NCBI RefSeq assembly: GCF_000159135.1
Contig: NZ_GG667524.1
Coordinates: forward strand, 68,072 to 101,605
From: Corynebacterium striatum ATCC 6940
GTDB lineage: Bacteria; Actinomycetota; Actinomycetes; Mycobacteriales; Mycobacteriaceae
Length of the DNA: 33,534 bases
Direction: 5' to 3'
This document shows, one piece after another, positions 26,671 through 33,534 of this stretch. The position numbers were made by a program, and so were the translations under genes. How positions within the stretch are numbered: position 1 is the first letter of the stretch; every line of letters starts with the position of its first letter. A model generated the notes under the pieces. That model was not told the origin of the DNA. It ran no database searches and saw only the letters and a list, made by a program, of their open reading frames with translations.

Positions 26671-28833
26671 CTAGAGCATGCAGGAGACGCAGCCCTCGAT
26701 CTCGGTACCTTCCAGTGCCATCTGGCGCAGGCGGATGTAATACAGGGTCTTAATCCCCTTTCGCCATGCGTAGATCTGCGCCTTGTTGATGTCACGCGTG
26801 GTGGCGGTGTCCTTGAAGAACAAGGTCAGGGACAGGCCTTGGTCCACGTACTTGGTGGCTTCAGCGTAGGTGTCGATGATCTTCTCGTAGCCAATCTCGT
26901 AGGAGTCCTTGAAGTATTCGAGATTGTCGTTATCCATGTGCGGCGCCGGGTAGTAGACGCGGCCGATCTTGCCTTCCTTACGAATCTCAATCTTCGAAGC
27001 GATCGGGTGGATCGAGGAGGTCGAGTTGTTGATGTAGGAAATCGAGCCCGTTGGCGGCACTGCCTGCAGGTTACGGTTGTAGAGGCCATGCTTGGCGACG
27101 TCCGCCTTCAGCGCCGCCCAGTCCTCAGCGGTTGGGGTGTGGATGGAGGAGGCGTCGAAAAGCTCCTGCACACGTGCGGTACGTGGCTTGAACTCTTCTG
27201 GATCGTAGCGGTCGAAGAACTCGCCAGATGCGTACTCAGACTGTGGGAACTCGGAGAAGTACTCCCCGCGTTCGCGAGCGATCTTGTTGGAAGCACGCAG
27301 CGCTGCGTACATGATTGCCGCGAAGTAGGCGTTGGTGAAGTCCAAGCCTTCCTCAGAGCCGTACTCGATGTGCTCGCGGCCCAAGTATCCATGCAGATTC
27401 ATCTGGCCAAGGCCGATGGCGTGGGAGTCATCGTTACCCTTACGCACGGAAGGCACGGAGTTGATGGCGGTCTTATCTGCCACGGCGGTCAAGCCACGGA
27501 TAGCAGTCTCAACGGTCAAGCCAAAGTCCGGCGAGTCCATGGTCATCGCGATGTTGAGCGAGCCTAGGTTGCAGGAGATATCGGAACCCATGGTTTCGTA
27601 GCTCAGGTCATCGGCGAACACGGACGGAGAGTTAACCTGGAGGATCTCCGAGCACAGGTTGGACATGTTAATCCAGCCGGTCTTGACCGGGTTGGCCTTG
27701 TTCACGGTGTCCTCGAACATGATGTACGGGTAGCCGGACTCGAACTGCAGCTCAGCAACGGTCTGGAAGAAGTGACGGGCGTTGATCTTCTTCTTGCGGA
27801 TGCGTGGATCCTCGACCATCTCTTCGTAATGCTCCGTGATGGAGATGTCAGCGAAGGCCTTGCCGTAAACGCGCTCGACGTCATATGGCGAGAACAGGTA
27901 CATATCGTCGTTCTTCTTGGCCAGCTCGAAGGTGATATCTGGGATAACGACGCCGAGAGACAGGGTCTTGATGCGAATCTTCTCGTCAGCGTTCTCGCGC
28001 TTGGTATCGAGGAAGTTCATGATGTCTGGGTGGTGGGCGTTCAAGTAGACCGCACCTGCCCCCTGGCGAGCACCCAGCTGGTTAGCGTAGGAGAAGGAAT
28101 CCTCCAGAAGCTTCATGACCGGGATGACGCCGGAGGACTGGTTCTCGATGTGCTTAATCGGCGCACCGGACTCGCGGATATTCGACAGCAGCAGGGCAAC
28201 GCCGCCACCGCGCTTGGACAGCTGCAGAGCGGAGTTGATGGAACGGCCGATGGACTCCATGTTGTCCTCGATGCGCAGCAGGAAGCAGGAAACCAGCTCG
28301 CCGCGCTGGGCCTTGCCGGCGTTGAGGAAGGTTGGGGTGGCCGGCTGGAAACGGCCAGTCATGATTTCATCAACCAAGTGCTCAGCCACGGTGGTGTCAC
28401 CGTCTGCCAAGAACAAAGCAGTCATGGAGACACGATCCTCGAAGCGCTCCAGGTAACGGCGGCCGTCGAAGGTCTTCAGCGTGTAGGAGGTGTAGTACTT
28501 GTACGCGCCAAGGAAGGACTTGAAACGGAACTTGTAGGAGTAGGCGCGCTTAAACAGGGACTTGATGAAGTCAAAGTCATACTGCTCGAGCAGCTCCGGC
28601 TCGTAGTACTTGTTTTCCACCAGGTAACGCATCTTCTCTTCCAAGTCGTGGAAGTAGACCGTGTTCTGGTTGACGTGTTGCAGGAAGAACTGGTTCGCAG
28701 CCTCGCGATCCTTGTCGAACTGAATCTTTCCATTCTCGTCATAGAGATTGAGCAATGCATTCAGCGCGTGGTAATCCAGCTGTTCTTCTGGCTTTACTGG
28801 TTCGGCTACGGTCTTGCCCAATTGCGTGGTCAC
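26671..28833 (-). CDS. nrdE: Ribonucleoside-diphosphate reductase alpha subunit, class Ib
   Basis: The 720-residue catalytic subunit reduces ribonucleoside diphosphates. There is no N-terminal ATP-cone, as is usual for class Ib. Visible features are [18 protein letters not shown] near the start, [20 protein letters not shown] with an active-site Cys, NLCSEI, and the C-terminal E-G-C-V-S-C-M-L with the cysteine pair that receives electrons from NrdH. The frame is open 37 codons upstream, but the chosen GTG at 28833, with AAAGG about eleven bases before it, matches the family N-terminus. It is the third gene of nrdHIE, after a 131-base structured spacer. Confidence 0.96.
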   Translation of the reverse strand: MTTQLGKTVAEPVKPEEQLDYHALNALLNLYDENGKIQFDKDREAANQFFLQHVNQNTVYFHDLEEKMRYLVENKYYEPELLEQYDFDFIKSLFKRAYSYKFRFKSFLGAYKYYTSYTLKTFDGRRYLERFEDRVSMTALFLADGDTTVAEHLVDEIMTGRFQPATPTFLNAGKAQRGELVSCFLLRIEDNMESIGRSINSALQLSKRGGGVALLLSNIRESGAPIKHIENQSSGVIPVMKLLEDSFSYANQLGARQGAGAVYLNAHHPDIMNFLDTKRENADEKIRIKTLSLGVVIPDITFELAKKNDDMYLFSPYDVERVYGKAFADISITEHYEEMVEDPRIRKKKINARHFFQTVAELQFESGYPYIMFEDTVNKANPVKTGWINMSNLCSEILQVNSPSVFADDLSYETMGSDISCNLGSLNIAMTMDSPDFGLTVETAIRGLTAVADKTAINSVPSVRKGNDDSHAIGLGQMNLHGYLGREHIEYGSEEGLDFTNAYFAAIMYAALRASNKIARERGEYFSEFPQSEYASGEFFDRYDPEEFKPRTARVQELFDASSIHTPTAEDWAALKADVAKHGLYNRNLQAVPPTGSISYINNSTSSIHPIASKIEIRKEGKIGRVYYPAPHMDNDNLEYFKDSYEIGYEKIIDTYAEATKYVDQGLSLTLFFKDTATTRDINKAQIYAWRKGIKTLYYIRLRQMALEGTEIEGCVSCML

Positions 28834-28911
28834 GGCTGATGGAGCCTTTCTCTTGAGGTGTGAAACAGCGCCGCAGCGCTGCTGGAGAAAATGGTGGAGA
28901 AAATATGTAAG

Positions 28912-28954
28912 GTAACTGGCCCGAGCCGTCTTGGCTCGATTCACAGTTACCTAT
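28912..28954 (-). terminator. Structured element between nrdI and nrdE (possible attenuator or processing site)
   Basis: A nested inverted repeat: outer arms AGGTAACTG (28912–28920) and CAGTTACCT (28946–28954), inner arms CGAGCC (28924–28929) and GGCTCG (28935–28940). On the minus strand it begins 10 bases after the nrdI stop and is followed by TTACATATTTTC, so partial termination is possible. Confidence 0.55.
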
Positions 28955-28964
28955 TGTTCAAGGT

Positions 28965-29396
28965 TTAGGCCGCGGCGTCCAGCCCGAGGGCTGCCGCCTG
29001 GGAGATGAGGCCTTCCCTGCAGATCTTTACGTCTTCATCTGAGCCCATCAGCTCGAAGCGATAGACGTAAGGGACCTTGCACTTTGCGGAGATGACATCC
29101 CCCGCCTTACCGAAGTCTGCGCCAAAGTTACTGTTGCCGCCAGAAATGACGGCTCGAATCAAACCGCGGTTGTGCTCATTATTTAGGAATCGAATTACTT
29201 GCTTAGGTACCGGGCGCGAATTCTCGTGGCTAATGGAAGCGCCTCCACCGTACGTGGGGCAAACGAGGACGTAGGGCTCGTTCACGATAAGCGGCTCGTC
29301 ATTCTTATACAAAGGAATGCGAGCGCTTGGCAGACCCAGTTTGTCTACAAAGCGGCGGGTATTTTCCGTCGCTGAGGAAAAATACACGACCAGCAT
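28965..29396 (-). CDS. nrdI: Flavodoxin-like NrdI, class Ib reductase assembly protein
   Basis: A 143-residue flavodoxin-like protein that supplies the oxidant for forming the dimanganese–tyrosyl cofactor in NrdF. Typical features are the FMN-phosphate loop [18 protein letters not shown] at the N-terminus and CPTYGGG and [11 protein letters not shown] in the middle. The start ATG has AGGAG seven bases upstream. It lies between nrdH and nrdE as in other class Ib operons. Confidence 0.95.
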   Translation of the reverse strand: MLVVYFSSATENTRRFVDKLGLPSARIPLYKNDEPLIVNEPYVLVCPTYGGGASISHENSRPVPKQVIRFLNNEHNRGLIRAVISGGNSNFGADFGKAGDVISAKCKVPYVYRFELMGSDEDVKICREGLISQAAALGLDAAA

Positions 29397-29422
29397 TGCT
29401 TAACTCCTAGCGCAGCTGGTGC

Positions 29423-29662
29423 TTAGGCAGAAGCAGCGACGGTAGCCAGGGCCTTGATGCGCTCTGGACGGAAACCGGACCAGTGCTCACCGTTAGCCTC
29501 AACCACTGGAGCCTGGACGTATCCGAGAGCCATCACGTAGTCACGAGCCTCCTCGTCGAGGGTAACGTCCACGGAGGTGTACTCGAGACCTGCACGGTCG
29601 AGAGCCTTCTTGGTTGCGTTGCACTGGACGCAGGCTGGCTTGGTGTAGAGGGTGATGCTCAT
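29423..29662 (-). CDS. nrdH: Glutaredoxin-like NrdH redoxin
   Basis: The 79-residue thioredoxin-fold protein has the redox motif C-V-Q-C at residues 11–14 (YTKPACVQCNATKKAL) and the C-terminal family motif GEHWSGFRPERI. It passes electrons, normally from thioredoxin reductase, to NrdE. It is the first gene of the nrdHIE operon. AAAGGA lies about eight bases before the ATG, and the promoter upstream carries tandem NrdR boxes. Confidence 0.96.
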   Translation of the reverse strand: MSITLYTKPACVQCNATKKALDRAGLEYTSVDVTLDEEARDYVMALGYVQAPVVEANGEHWSGFRPERIKALATVAASA

Positions 29663-29767
29663 TTGGGAAGTCCTTTGACGCGATTTTCAGGTATGCAGTG
29701 TGCTGGGATTCCGGCCGAGCAGGTGCGCTTATCGCGCTCCCCTAAGCCCTCCGGAGCAACATCAACG

Positions 29768-29783
29768 ACACTATACTTTGTGC
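29768..29783 (-). promoter_or_regulatory. NrdR box 1 overlapping the nrdHIE -10
   Basis: ACACTATACTTTGTGC closely follows the NrdR consensus ACACWATATATWGTGT. On the minus strand it contains TATAGT (29775–29770), a good -10 element for nrdHIE, so bound NrdR would block the promoter. Confidence 0.75.
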
Positions 29784-29799
29784 CCAAAAGCCGCAAACG

Positions 29800-29815
29800 G
29801 CACTACATGTAGTAG
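29800..29815 (-). promoter_or_regulatory. NrdR box 2
   Basis: GCACTACATGTAGTAG is a near-symmetric NrdR-type box with a perfect CTACATGTAG core. It starts exactly 32 bases from box 1, about three helical turns, the spacing usual for paired NrdR sites. Confidence 0.68.
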
Positions 29816-30060
29816 TTACATGCCTGATATTCCCAGGATGCAACCCGGCCACACCCCACATGTTGACCCGAGGGTCGATCAGCCCTGTAACTACACCGAT
29901 GAGATTTCCTGCAGGTTTACCTGGCCGTAACCTAAAACTATGACCAAGAACACAATTAGCCCCTAAATTTTAACCCATGATTCACTCCAGCCACTCACGT
30001 ACCACCTGCACCGCTTGCCGCCGGTGCCCCAGGAAGGCGTCGCCAAGCACAGTGCTCAAA

Positions 30061-30115
30061 CGCCGCCCACACGCCGCCCACACGCCGCCCAAACGCCGCC
30101 CAAACGTAGCCCAAC
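30061..30115. repeat. Tandem 11-base repeat, four copies plus a decayed fifth
   Basis: Units at 30061, 30072, 30083 and 30094 read CGCCGCCCACA, CGCCGCCCACA, CGCCGCCCAAA and CGCCGCCCAAA. A fifth, CGTAGCCCAAC, is degenerate. The period is about one helical turn and is not a multiple of three, which argues against a coding repeat. Confidence 0.85.
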
Positions 30116-30117
30116 GC

Positions 30118-30161
30118 AAAAAGACGCCTCCCATCGAGACCGAAGTCCCGGGGAGGCGTCT
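30118..30161 (-). terminator. Terminator of the L36 gene with a UUCG-type loop
   Basis: On the minus strand 11-base arms AGACGCCTCCC/GGGAGGCGTCT surround an inner GAC-TTCG-GTC hairpin, and TTTTT follows. It begins 21 bases after the rpmJ stop. Confidence 0.93.
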
Positions 30162-30182
30162 GGAAGGTAAATCCTTTTACTC

Positions 30183-30305
30183 TTAGCCCTGGCGAGCCTT
30201 GAAGCGCGGATCCTTCTTGTTGATCACGAAGACCTTACCGTGGCGGCGAATAACCTGGGCGCCCGGCTTCTTCTTCAGCGACCGAAGCGACTTGCGAACC
30301 TTCAT
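30183..30305 (-). CDS. rpmJ: 50S ribosomal protein L36, cysteine-free (zinc-independent) form
   Basis: A 40-residue ribosomal protein reading [18 protein letters not shown] then [22 protein letters not shown]. It lacks the four zinc ligands of standard L36 and so is the C-minus type, thought to replace the zinc-bound form when zinc is scarce. The ATG has GAAAGGAG seven bases upstream, and a strong terminator follows. I looked for a clear Zur box upstream and could not identify one. Confidence 0.95.
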   Translation of the reverse strand: MKVRKSLRSLKKKPGAQVIRRHGKVFVINKKDPRFKARQG

Positions 30306-30354
30306 CGGGCGCTCCTTTCGTTATGCGCAAACATCATGCGGTTGAATAATTAAA

Positions 30355-30385
30355 GCGTGACCGAGATGATGCTCGGCCATGACAC
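30355..30385 (-). terminator. Weak hairpin downstream of the MFS gene
   Basis: A CCGAG/CTCGG stem with a 6-base loop (30361–30376) flanked by CGTG/CACG lies beyond the MFS stop on its own strand, with a modest T-rich tail. It is a possible terminator only. Confidence 0.3.
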
Positions 30386-30430
30386 GAGGGAAAATATTAC
30401 CCCACGCGCGCGCCATAACCAAAACACTGA

Positions 30431-31783
30431 TTAATTAGCGTATCGCTCTTGCATCTCATCGCCCACATCCTCGAGGCTGCGCCCCATCGTTTCCGGGATG
30501 AGCAGCTTGGTGTAGGCAATAGCCAAGATGCCAAGAAAACCGAAGACCATGAAAGCAACCGGGCCAGTCAACCAGTCCACCATTGGCAGGAAGAACTGCG
30601 CCACCGCCCAGTTAGTCACCCACAGGGACAGGCCCGCGATGCCCATGCCAATGCCGCGCACCTCAACGGGTACGAGTTCCGAGATGAGCAGCCAGGTCGT
30701 TGGCGAGACCGCAGCTTGTTGGAAAGCAATGAATAGCGCCATGAACGCCAGCGAAACCAAAGCCATCGTGGTAGAGCCTTCGGCGAAGCGATAGGCGATA
30801 GAGAGCACCAACAAGGAAACCACATTGCCGATGAGGCCGATCATGAGCAGGCGCTTGCGCCCGATGCGGTCCACAGCCTTGAGCCCGAACCAGCAGGCAA
30901 TGACGGAAACGGTGCCGATGAGGATCGAGGTGTAGACCGCGTTCGAGGTGGAAATACCCACCTGATTCATCATGGTCGGGGCAAAGTAGACAATCGCGTT
31001 TACACCCGTGATTTGCTGCGTGAGCCCCATGAGCATTGCGAGCAGGACGGTAACCTGGAGCCAACGCTCCCCTTTCAGGCGCTGCCACTCGCTACGCTTA
31101 ACCGCTCCCCCAGCGGCTCCGCTATCCGCGGATCCACCCGTGCCGAGTTCCGTGCCGCGGATGCCCACGCGCGCAGCCAGCTTCCAGGCTTCATCGACTC
31201 TGCGTTTCTTCAGCAGCCACACCGGCGTATCGGGCAGGAAGAGCATGCCCACTGCCAGCAGCAGACCAGGGACTGCGGCAAGACCTAGCATCCAGCGCCA
31301 GGAGCCGGTTCCAGCCAGTGCGGAATTGACCAGGTAAGCCAGCAGCTGGCCCACCACGATCATCAAGGTATTAAGCGAGACCAAACGCCCGCGCACACGC
31401 GCCGGTGAGATTTCCGAAATGTACATCGGCGAGACAATAGATACCGCACCGACCGCCACGCCGAGAAACGCGCGCGCCAGGGCCAGCATAAATACGGAGT
31501 CGGCCAGGGCACACCAGATGGAGCCAAGGACAAAGACGCAGCCGCCGAGAATCAGCGTCTTGCGGCGGCCCAACGCATCTGCCACGCGGCCGGCAACGAG
31601 CGCACCGAAAGCCGCGCCCACGAGCAGCATGGAGGTAACCCAGCCTTCTTCGTGGGAATTCATGTCGAACTCGGGGCCAATAAACAGAAGAGCACCGGAC
31701 ATGACGCCGGTGTCGTAGCCAAAGAGCAAGCCACCGAGCGCGGCAACGATGGCAACGGCTTTGACGAAAGAATGATTTTTCAC
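30431..31783 (-). CDS. Sugar-porter family MFS transporter
   Basis: The 450-residue protein has about twelve hydrophobic segments and the sugar-porter signatures: [16 protein letters not shown] in the first helix, a [11 protein letters not shown] loop (residues about 70–82), [10 protein letters not shown] before the central loop, DRIGRKRLL after it, and [11 protein letters not shown] at the C-terminus. It should be a proton-coupled sugar or inositol importer, like IolT1 or XylE. The substrate cannot be read from the sequence. A longer frame exists, but the GTG at 31783 with AAGGAT upstream gives the normal family start. It diverges from nadE with only 34 bases between the start codons, so the two promoters overlap. 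Confidence 0.88.
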   Translation of the reverse strand: MKNHSFVKAVAIVAALGGLLFGYDTGVMSGALLFIGPEFDMNSHEEGWVTSMLLVGAAFGALVAGRVADALGRRKTLILGGCVFVLGSIWCALADSVFMLALARAFLGVAVGAVSIVSPMYISEISPARVRGRLVSLNTLMIVVGQLLAYLVNSALAGTGSWRWMLGLAAVPGLLLAVGMLFLPDTPVWLLKKRRVDEAWKLAARVGIRGTELGTGGSADSGAAGGAVKRSEWQRLKGERWLQVTVLLAMLMGLTQQITGVNAIVYFAPTMMNQVGISTSNAVYTSILIGTVSVIACWFGLKAVDRIGRKRLLMIGLIGNVVSLLVLSIAYRFAEGSTTMALVSLAFMALFIAFQQAAVSPTTWLLISELVPVEVRGIGMGIAGLSLWVTNWAVAQFFLPMVDWLTGPVAFMVFGFLGILAIAYTKLLIPETMGRSLEDVGDEMQERYAN

Positions 31784-31804
31784 TCGTTTATCCTTACAGG
31801 CCGC

Positions 31805-31820
31805 TACCATGGGCGTCATG
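31805..31820 (+). promoter_or_regulatory. Leaderless promoter of nadE (-10 TACCAT, 7-base gap, ATG)
   Basis: TACCAT at 31805–31810, seven bases, then ATG at 31818. The in-frame ATG at 31809 would lie inside the hexamer, so it cannot be the start of a transcript made from this promoter. Confidence 0.58.
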
Positions 31821-32654
31821 TCACAGACCGGAGCGCAACTGCAGCAAAACATCATAAAAAACCTGGGTACAAAGCCCTTGATCGATCCAGAACAAGAGGT
31901 GGAGTCACGCGTCGAATTTCTCGCAGACTACCTTCGCAAGACTGGCGCGAAGGGCTTCGTGCTGGGGATTTCTGGCGGCCAAGACTCCACTTTGGCCGGC
32001 CGCTTGGCACAGCTTGCTGTGGCGCGCGTGGAGGAAACTCAGTTCTGGGCTGTGCGCCTGCCGCACGGTGTGCAGGCCGACGAGGACGACGCCCAAATTG
32101 CGTTGGACTTCATCCAGCCGGATCACCGCCTTACGGTCAACATTGCCCCTGCGACCAAGGAGCTTGACGACGCCGTCGCCACTGCACTCGGCAACTCTGA
32201 CAACGGCGAGTTCAACCTCGGCGACTTTAACCGCGGCAACGTCAAGGCTCGCGTGCGCATGACCGCGCAGTATGCCATCGCCGGCGAGGTCGGCGCACTC
32301 GTTCTCGGCAGCGACCATGCTGCAGAGAACATCACGGCGTTCTTCACCAAGTGGGGCGACGGTGCCGCCGACCTGCTCCCACTCGAGGGGCTCAACAAAC
32401 GCCAGGGCGCACTGCTGCTCCAGCACTTGGGTGCTCCTGAGTCCACCTGGAAAAAGATCCCCACGGCTGACCTCGAAGAAGACCGCCCACAGTTAGCCGA
32501 CGAAGAAGCACTCGGCGTCTCCTACACCCACATCGACGACTACCTCGAGGGCAAAGATGTTCCCGCGGCCGCACGCCAGCGCATCGAGGAACTCTGGTAC
32601 CGCGGCGCACACAAGCGCATCATGCCGCCGGGCCCGCACACGCTGGCGCGCTAG
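31818..32654 (+). CDS. nadE: NH3-dependent NAD+ synthetase
   Basis: A 278-residue enzyme that amidates nicotinate adenine dinucleotide to NAD. It contains the ATP-pyrophosphatase loop S-G-G-Q-D-S ([18 protein letters not shown]), the segment [37 protein letters not shown] and the late [11 protein letters not shown]. No glutaminase domain is attached, so ammonia is the nitrogen donor. The start at 31818 is set by the leaderless promoter and the family N-terminus. Its stop shares CTAG with the convergent kinase-like gene. Confidence 0.95.
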   Translation: MSQTGAQLQQNIIKNLGTKPLIDPEQEVESRVEFLADYLRKTGAKGFVLGISGGQDSTLAGRLAQLAVARVEETQFWAVRLPHGVQADEDDAQIALDFIQPDHRLTVNIAPATKELDDAVATALGNSDNGEFNLGDFNRGNVKARVRMTAQYAIAGEVGALVLGSDHAAENITAFFTKWGDGAADLLPLEGLNKRQGALLLQHLGAPESTWKKIPTADLEEDRPQLADEEALGVSYTHIDDYLEGKDVPAAARQRIEELWYRGAHKRIMPPGPHTLAR

Positions 32655-33385
32655 CTCTCCCCCAGCGCTTCCAAAGTAGCCTGCGCTGCCGCACCCAATG
32701 GCCGGTAATACACCGGTCCGTGGGTGAGCGCGTGCACCGCCAGCGGATGCAGCTGATGCATCGGAATCCACGTCGCCACATCGTCCCCGGCACCGTAGCC
32801 GCGGAGGATGTCGTCGTAGAAGGGCGTTCCAAAAAGCTCCAGCATGGCTAGGTCGGTATACGGGTGACCGCCGTGCGCTGCCGAATCGATCATCACTGCA
32901 CTATCTGCCGTGAACAGCACGTTTCCCGCCCACAAGTCGCCATGGATGCGGGCTGGGGACACGTCCCACTGCGTGCTACGGACGGCGTCGGCAGCCCGGC
33001 GCACTACGTCTGCGACGTCGCCTGGCAGATCCGTGCCCTCCACAAAGGGTAAAACGCGCTGCTCCACGTAGAACTCACCCCACTCGCTGGTGGGCGTGCA
33101 GTCCTGCTCGATTCGTCCGATGTAGTTCTTGCCTTCCCATCCCGCTGGCGGCGCACCAAATGCCGGGGCGCCTGCTTCATGGACCTCGCGCAGCGCCCTG
33201 CCGAACGCACGGGCAGCTTTCGCGGTTGGCGTCGCTTGCACAACACGCCGCGTGCTTATCGACGTCGCACTAACCCCCGTCACCTCTACCACCACGTCGG
33301 GGCGGGCTTCGGCCAGCCACCGCAGACCAGCGGCCTCGGCGCCAGCTTGGTCGGCGGTGCGCACTTTCTTGGTGTAAACATCCAT
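32651..33385 (-). CDS. Fructosamine kinase family protein
   Basis: The 244-residue protein belongs to the fructosamine/ketosamine-3-kinase group of the APH-like kinase fold. It has the catalytic loop I-H-G-D-L-W-A-G-N and the metal-binding segment [19 protein letters not shown], with Asp in the DxD/G-like position. Members phosphorylate sugar adducts on proteins and start deglycation. The frame is open 48 codons upstream, but the ATG at 33385 lies seven bases after TAGTCT without a Shine-Dalgarno and fits the family start DVYTKKV. It converges on nadE with shared stop bases. Confidence 0.87.
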   Translation of the reverse strand: MDVYTKKVRTADQAGAEAAGLRWLAEARPDVVVEVTGVSATSISTRRVVQATPTAKAARAFGRALREVHEAGAPAFGAPPAGWEGKNYIGRIEQDCTPTSEWGEFYVEQRVLPFVEGTDLPGDVADVVRRAADAVRSTQWDVSPARIHGDLWAGNVLFTADSAVMIDSAAHGGHPYTDLAMLELFGTPFYDDILRGYGAGDDVATWIPMHQLHPLAVHALTHGPVYYRPLGAAAQATLEALGES

Positions 33386-33398
33386 GGCGCCCAGACTA
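33383..33398 (-). promoter_or_regulatory. Leaderless promoter of the fructosamine kinase gene (-10 TAGTCT, 7-base gap, ATG)
   Basis: On the minus strand TAGTCT (33398–33393), seven bases, then ATG at 33385. No Shine-Dalgarno precedes it. Confidence 0.55.
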
Positions 33399-33424
33399 CC
33401 TAGGCCCAAAACCTGCATAACTGA

Positions 33425-33465
33425 CAACGAAGCGCCCCACCAACGAGAAACTGACACCTTCGTTG
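33425..33465. repeat. Inverted repeat CAACGAAG ... CTTCGTTG upstream of the kinase gene
   Basis: Perfect 8-base arms at 33425–33432 and 33458–33465, with a third partial copy (CCAACGAG) between them, lie 40–80 bases upstream of the kinase start. This may be a regulator site. The rest of the sequence to the window edge shows nothing I can identify. Confidence 0.4.
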
Positions 33466-33534
33466 GCAGATACGCAGATCCAATGCCAAAGCAGCGCGCC
33501 GAAACAGCACCTCTGCCGTGGGAAAACAAAAAAG

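Larger units (their letters stand above)
29663..30182. other. 520-base spacer between nrdH and L36
   Basis: No confident gene. From the nrdH side it holds the nrd leader, two NrdR boxes overlapping the promoter, an A+T-richer stretch with small palindromes (CAGG-TTTA-CCTG near 29919), an 11-base tandem repeat and the L36 terminator. A 50-codon frame on the minus strand (29982–30134) begins inside that terminator and reads through the repeats. It ends in a coding-looking segment but is not strong enough to call. Confidence 0.5.

Noticed and set aside
27772..28839. A 355-codon open frame on the plus strand opposite nrdE
   Set aside because: It lies opposite a highly conserved gene, with no start signal and no domain.
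30061..30115. The 11-base repeats as a CRISPR array
   Set aside because: The units are short, directly adjacent and without spacers, and no cas gene is present.
29977..30186. A 69-codon plus-strand frame through the repeat region
   Set aside because: The repeat period of 11 does not keep frame, the frame runs through the L36 terminator into the L36 gene, and there is no ribosome site.

Overview
The window is chromosomal DNA of a high-G+C actinobacterium, almost certainly a Corynebacterium. The evidence is gene order: rhomboid–murI–MBL–rph–rdgB, DUF2017–clpS, serB, ctaD, nrdF, a GntR-type regulator, nrdHIE and a cysteine-free L36 all lie in the neighbourhood known from corynebacteria and partly from mycobacteria. 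The class Ib (Mn-type) ribonucleotide reductase fits as well. I see no insertion sequence, prophage, CRISPR array or clear pseudogene. These are core genes, with one metabolic island (pyruvate formate-lyase) and a few lineage-specific genes.

Layout. 1–1950: tail of a peptide-type ABC transporter ATPase and its lipoprotein binding protein, closed by a long terminator. 1961–4500 (minus): an SPFH/band-7 membrane protein and a proline iminopeptidase. 4570–7844 (minus): a pfl operon whose pyruvate formate-lyase is split into a large cysteine subunit without a glycyl-radical domain, a separate 83-residue glycyl-radical protein, and the activating enzyme. 8210–9160: a membrane-anchored hypothetical protein and tRNA-Leu(UAG). 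9373–16090: two small membrane proteins facing a minus-strand series of rdgB, rph, a metallo-beta-lactamase hydrolase (probable cAMP phosphodiesterase), murI, rhomboid protease, P1 peptidase, DUF2017 and clpS. 16063–22081: a CAP-domain protein, pncB, a DinG-type helicase, a PTH2-domain protein and serB. 22259–25470: ctaD and nrdF. 25849–30305: a GntR1-like regulator, nrdE, nrdI, nrdH behind tandem NrdR boxes, and a zinc-independent L36. 30431–33385: a sugar MFS transporter, nadE and a fructosamine-kinase-family protein.

How the genes work together. The pfl operon gives an anaerobic route from pyruvate to formate and acetyl-CoA, whereas ctaD encodes the core of the aerobic terminal oxidase. 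NrdHIE plus NrdF form a complete class Ib reductase. PncB and NadE are two steps of NAD salvage and synthesis. RdgB, Rph, the MBL enzyme, MurI and rhomboid form the housekeeping cluster also found around Rv1337–Rv1343c in M. tuberculosis.

The two most notable observations are the split pyruvate formate-lyase and a set of eight genes that look leaderless. In each of the eight, a TAnnnT hexamer is followed by exactly seven bases and then ATG or GTG, with no Shine-Dalgarno sequence. This geometry resets several start codons.
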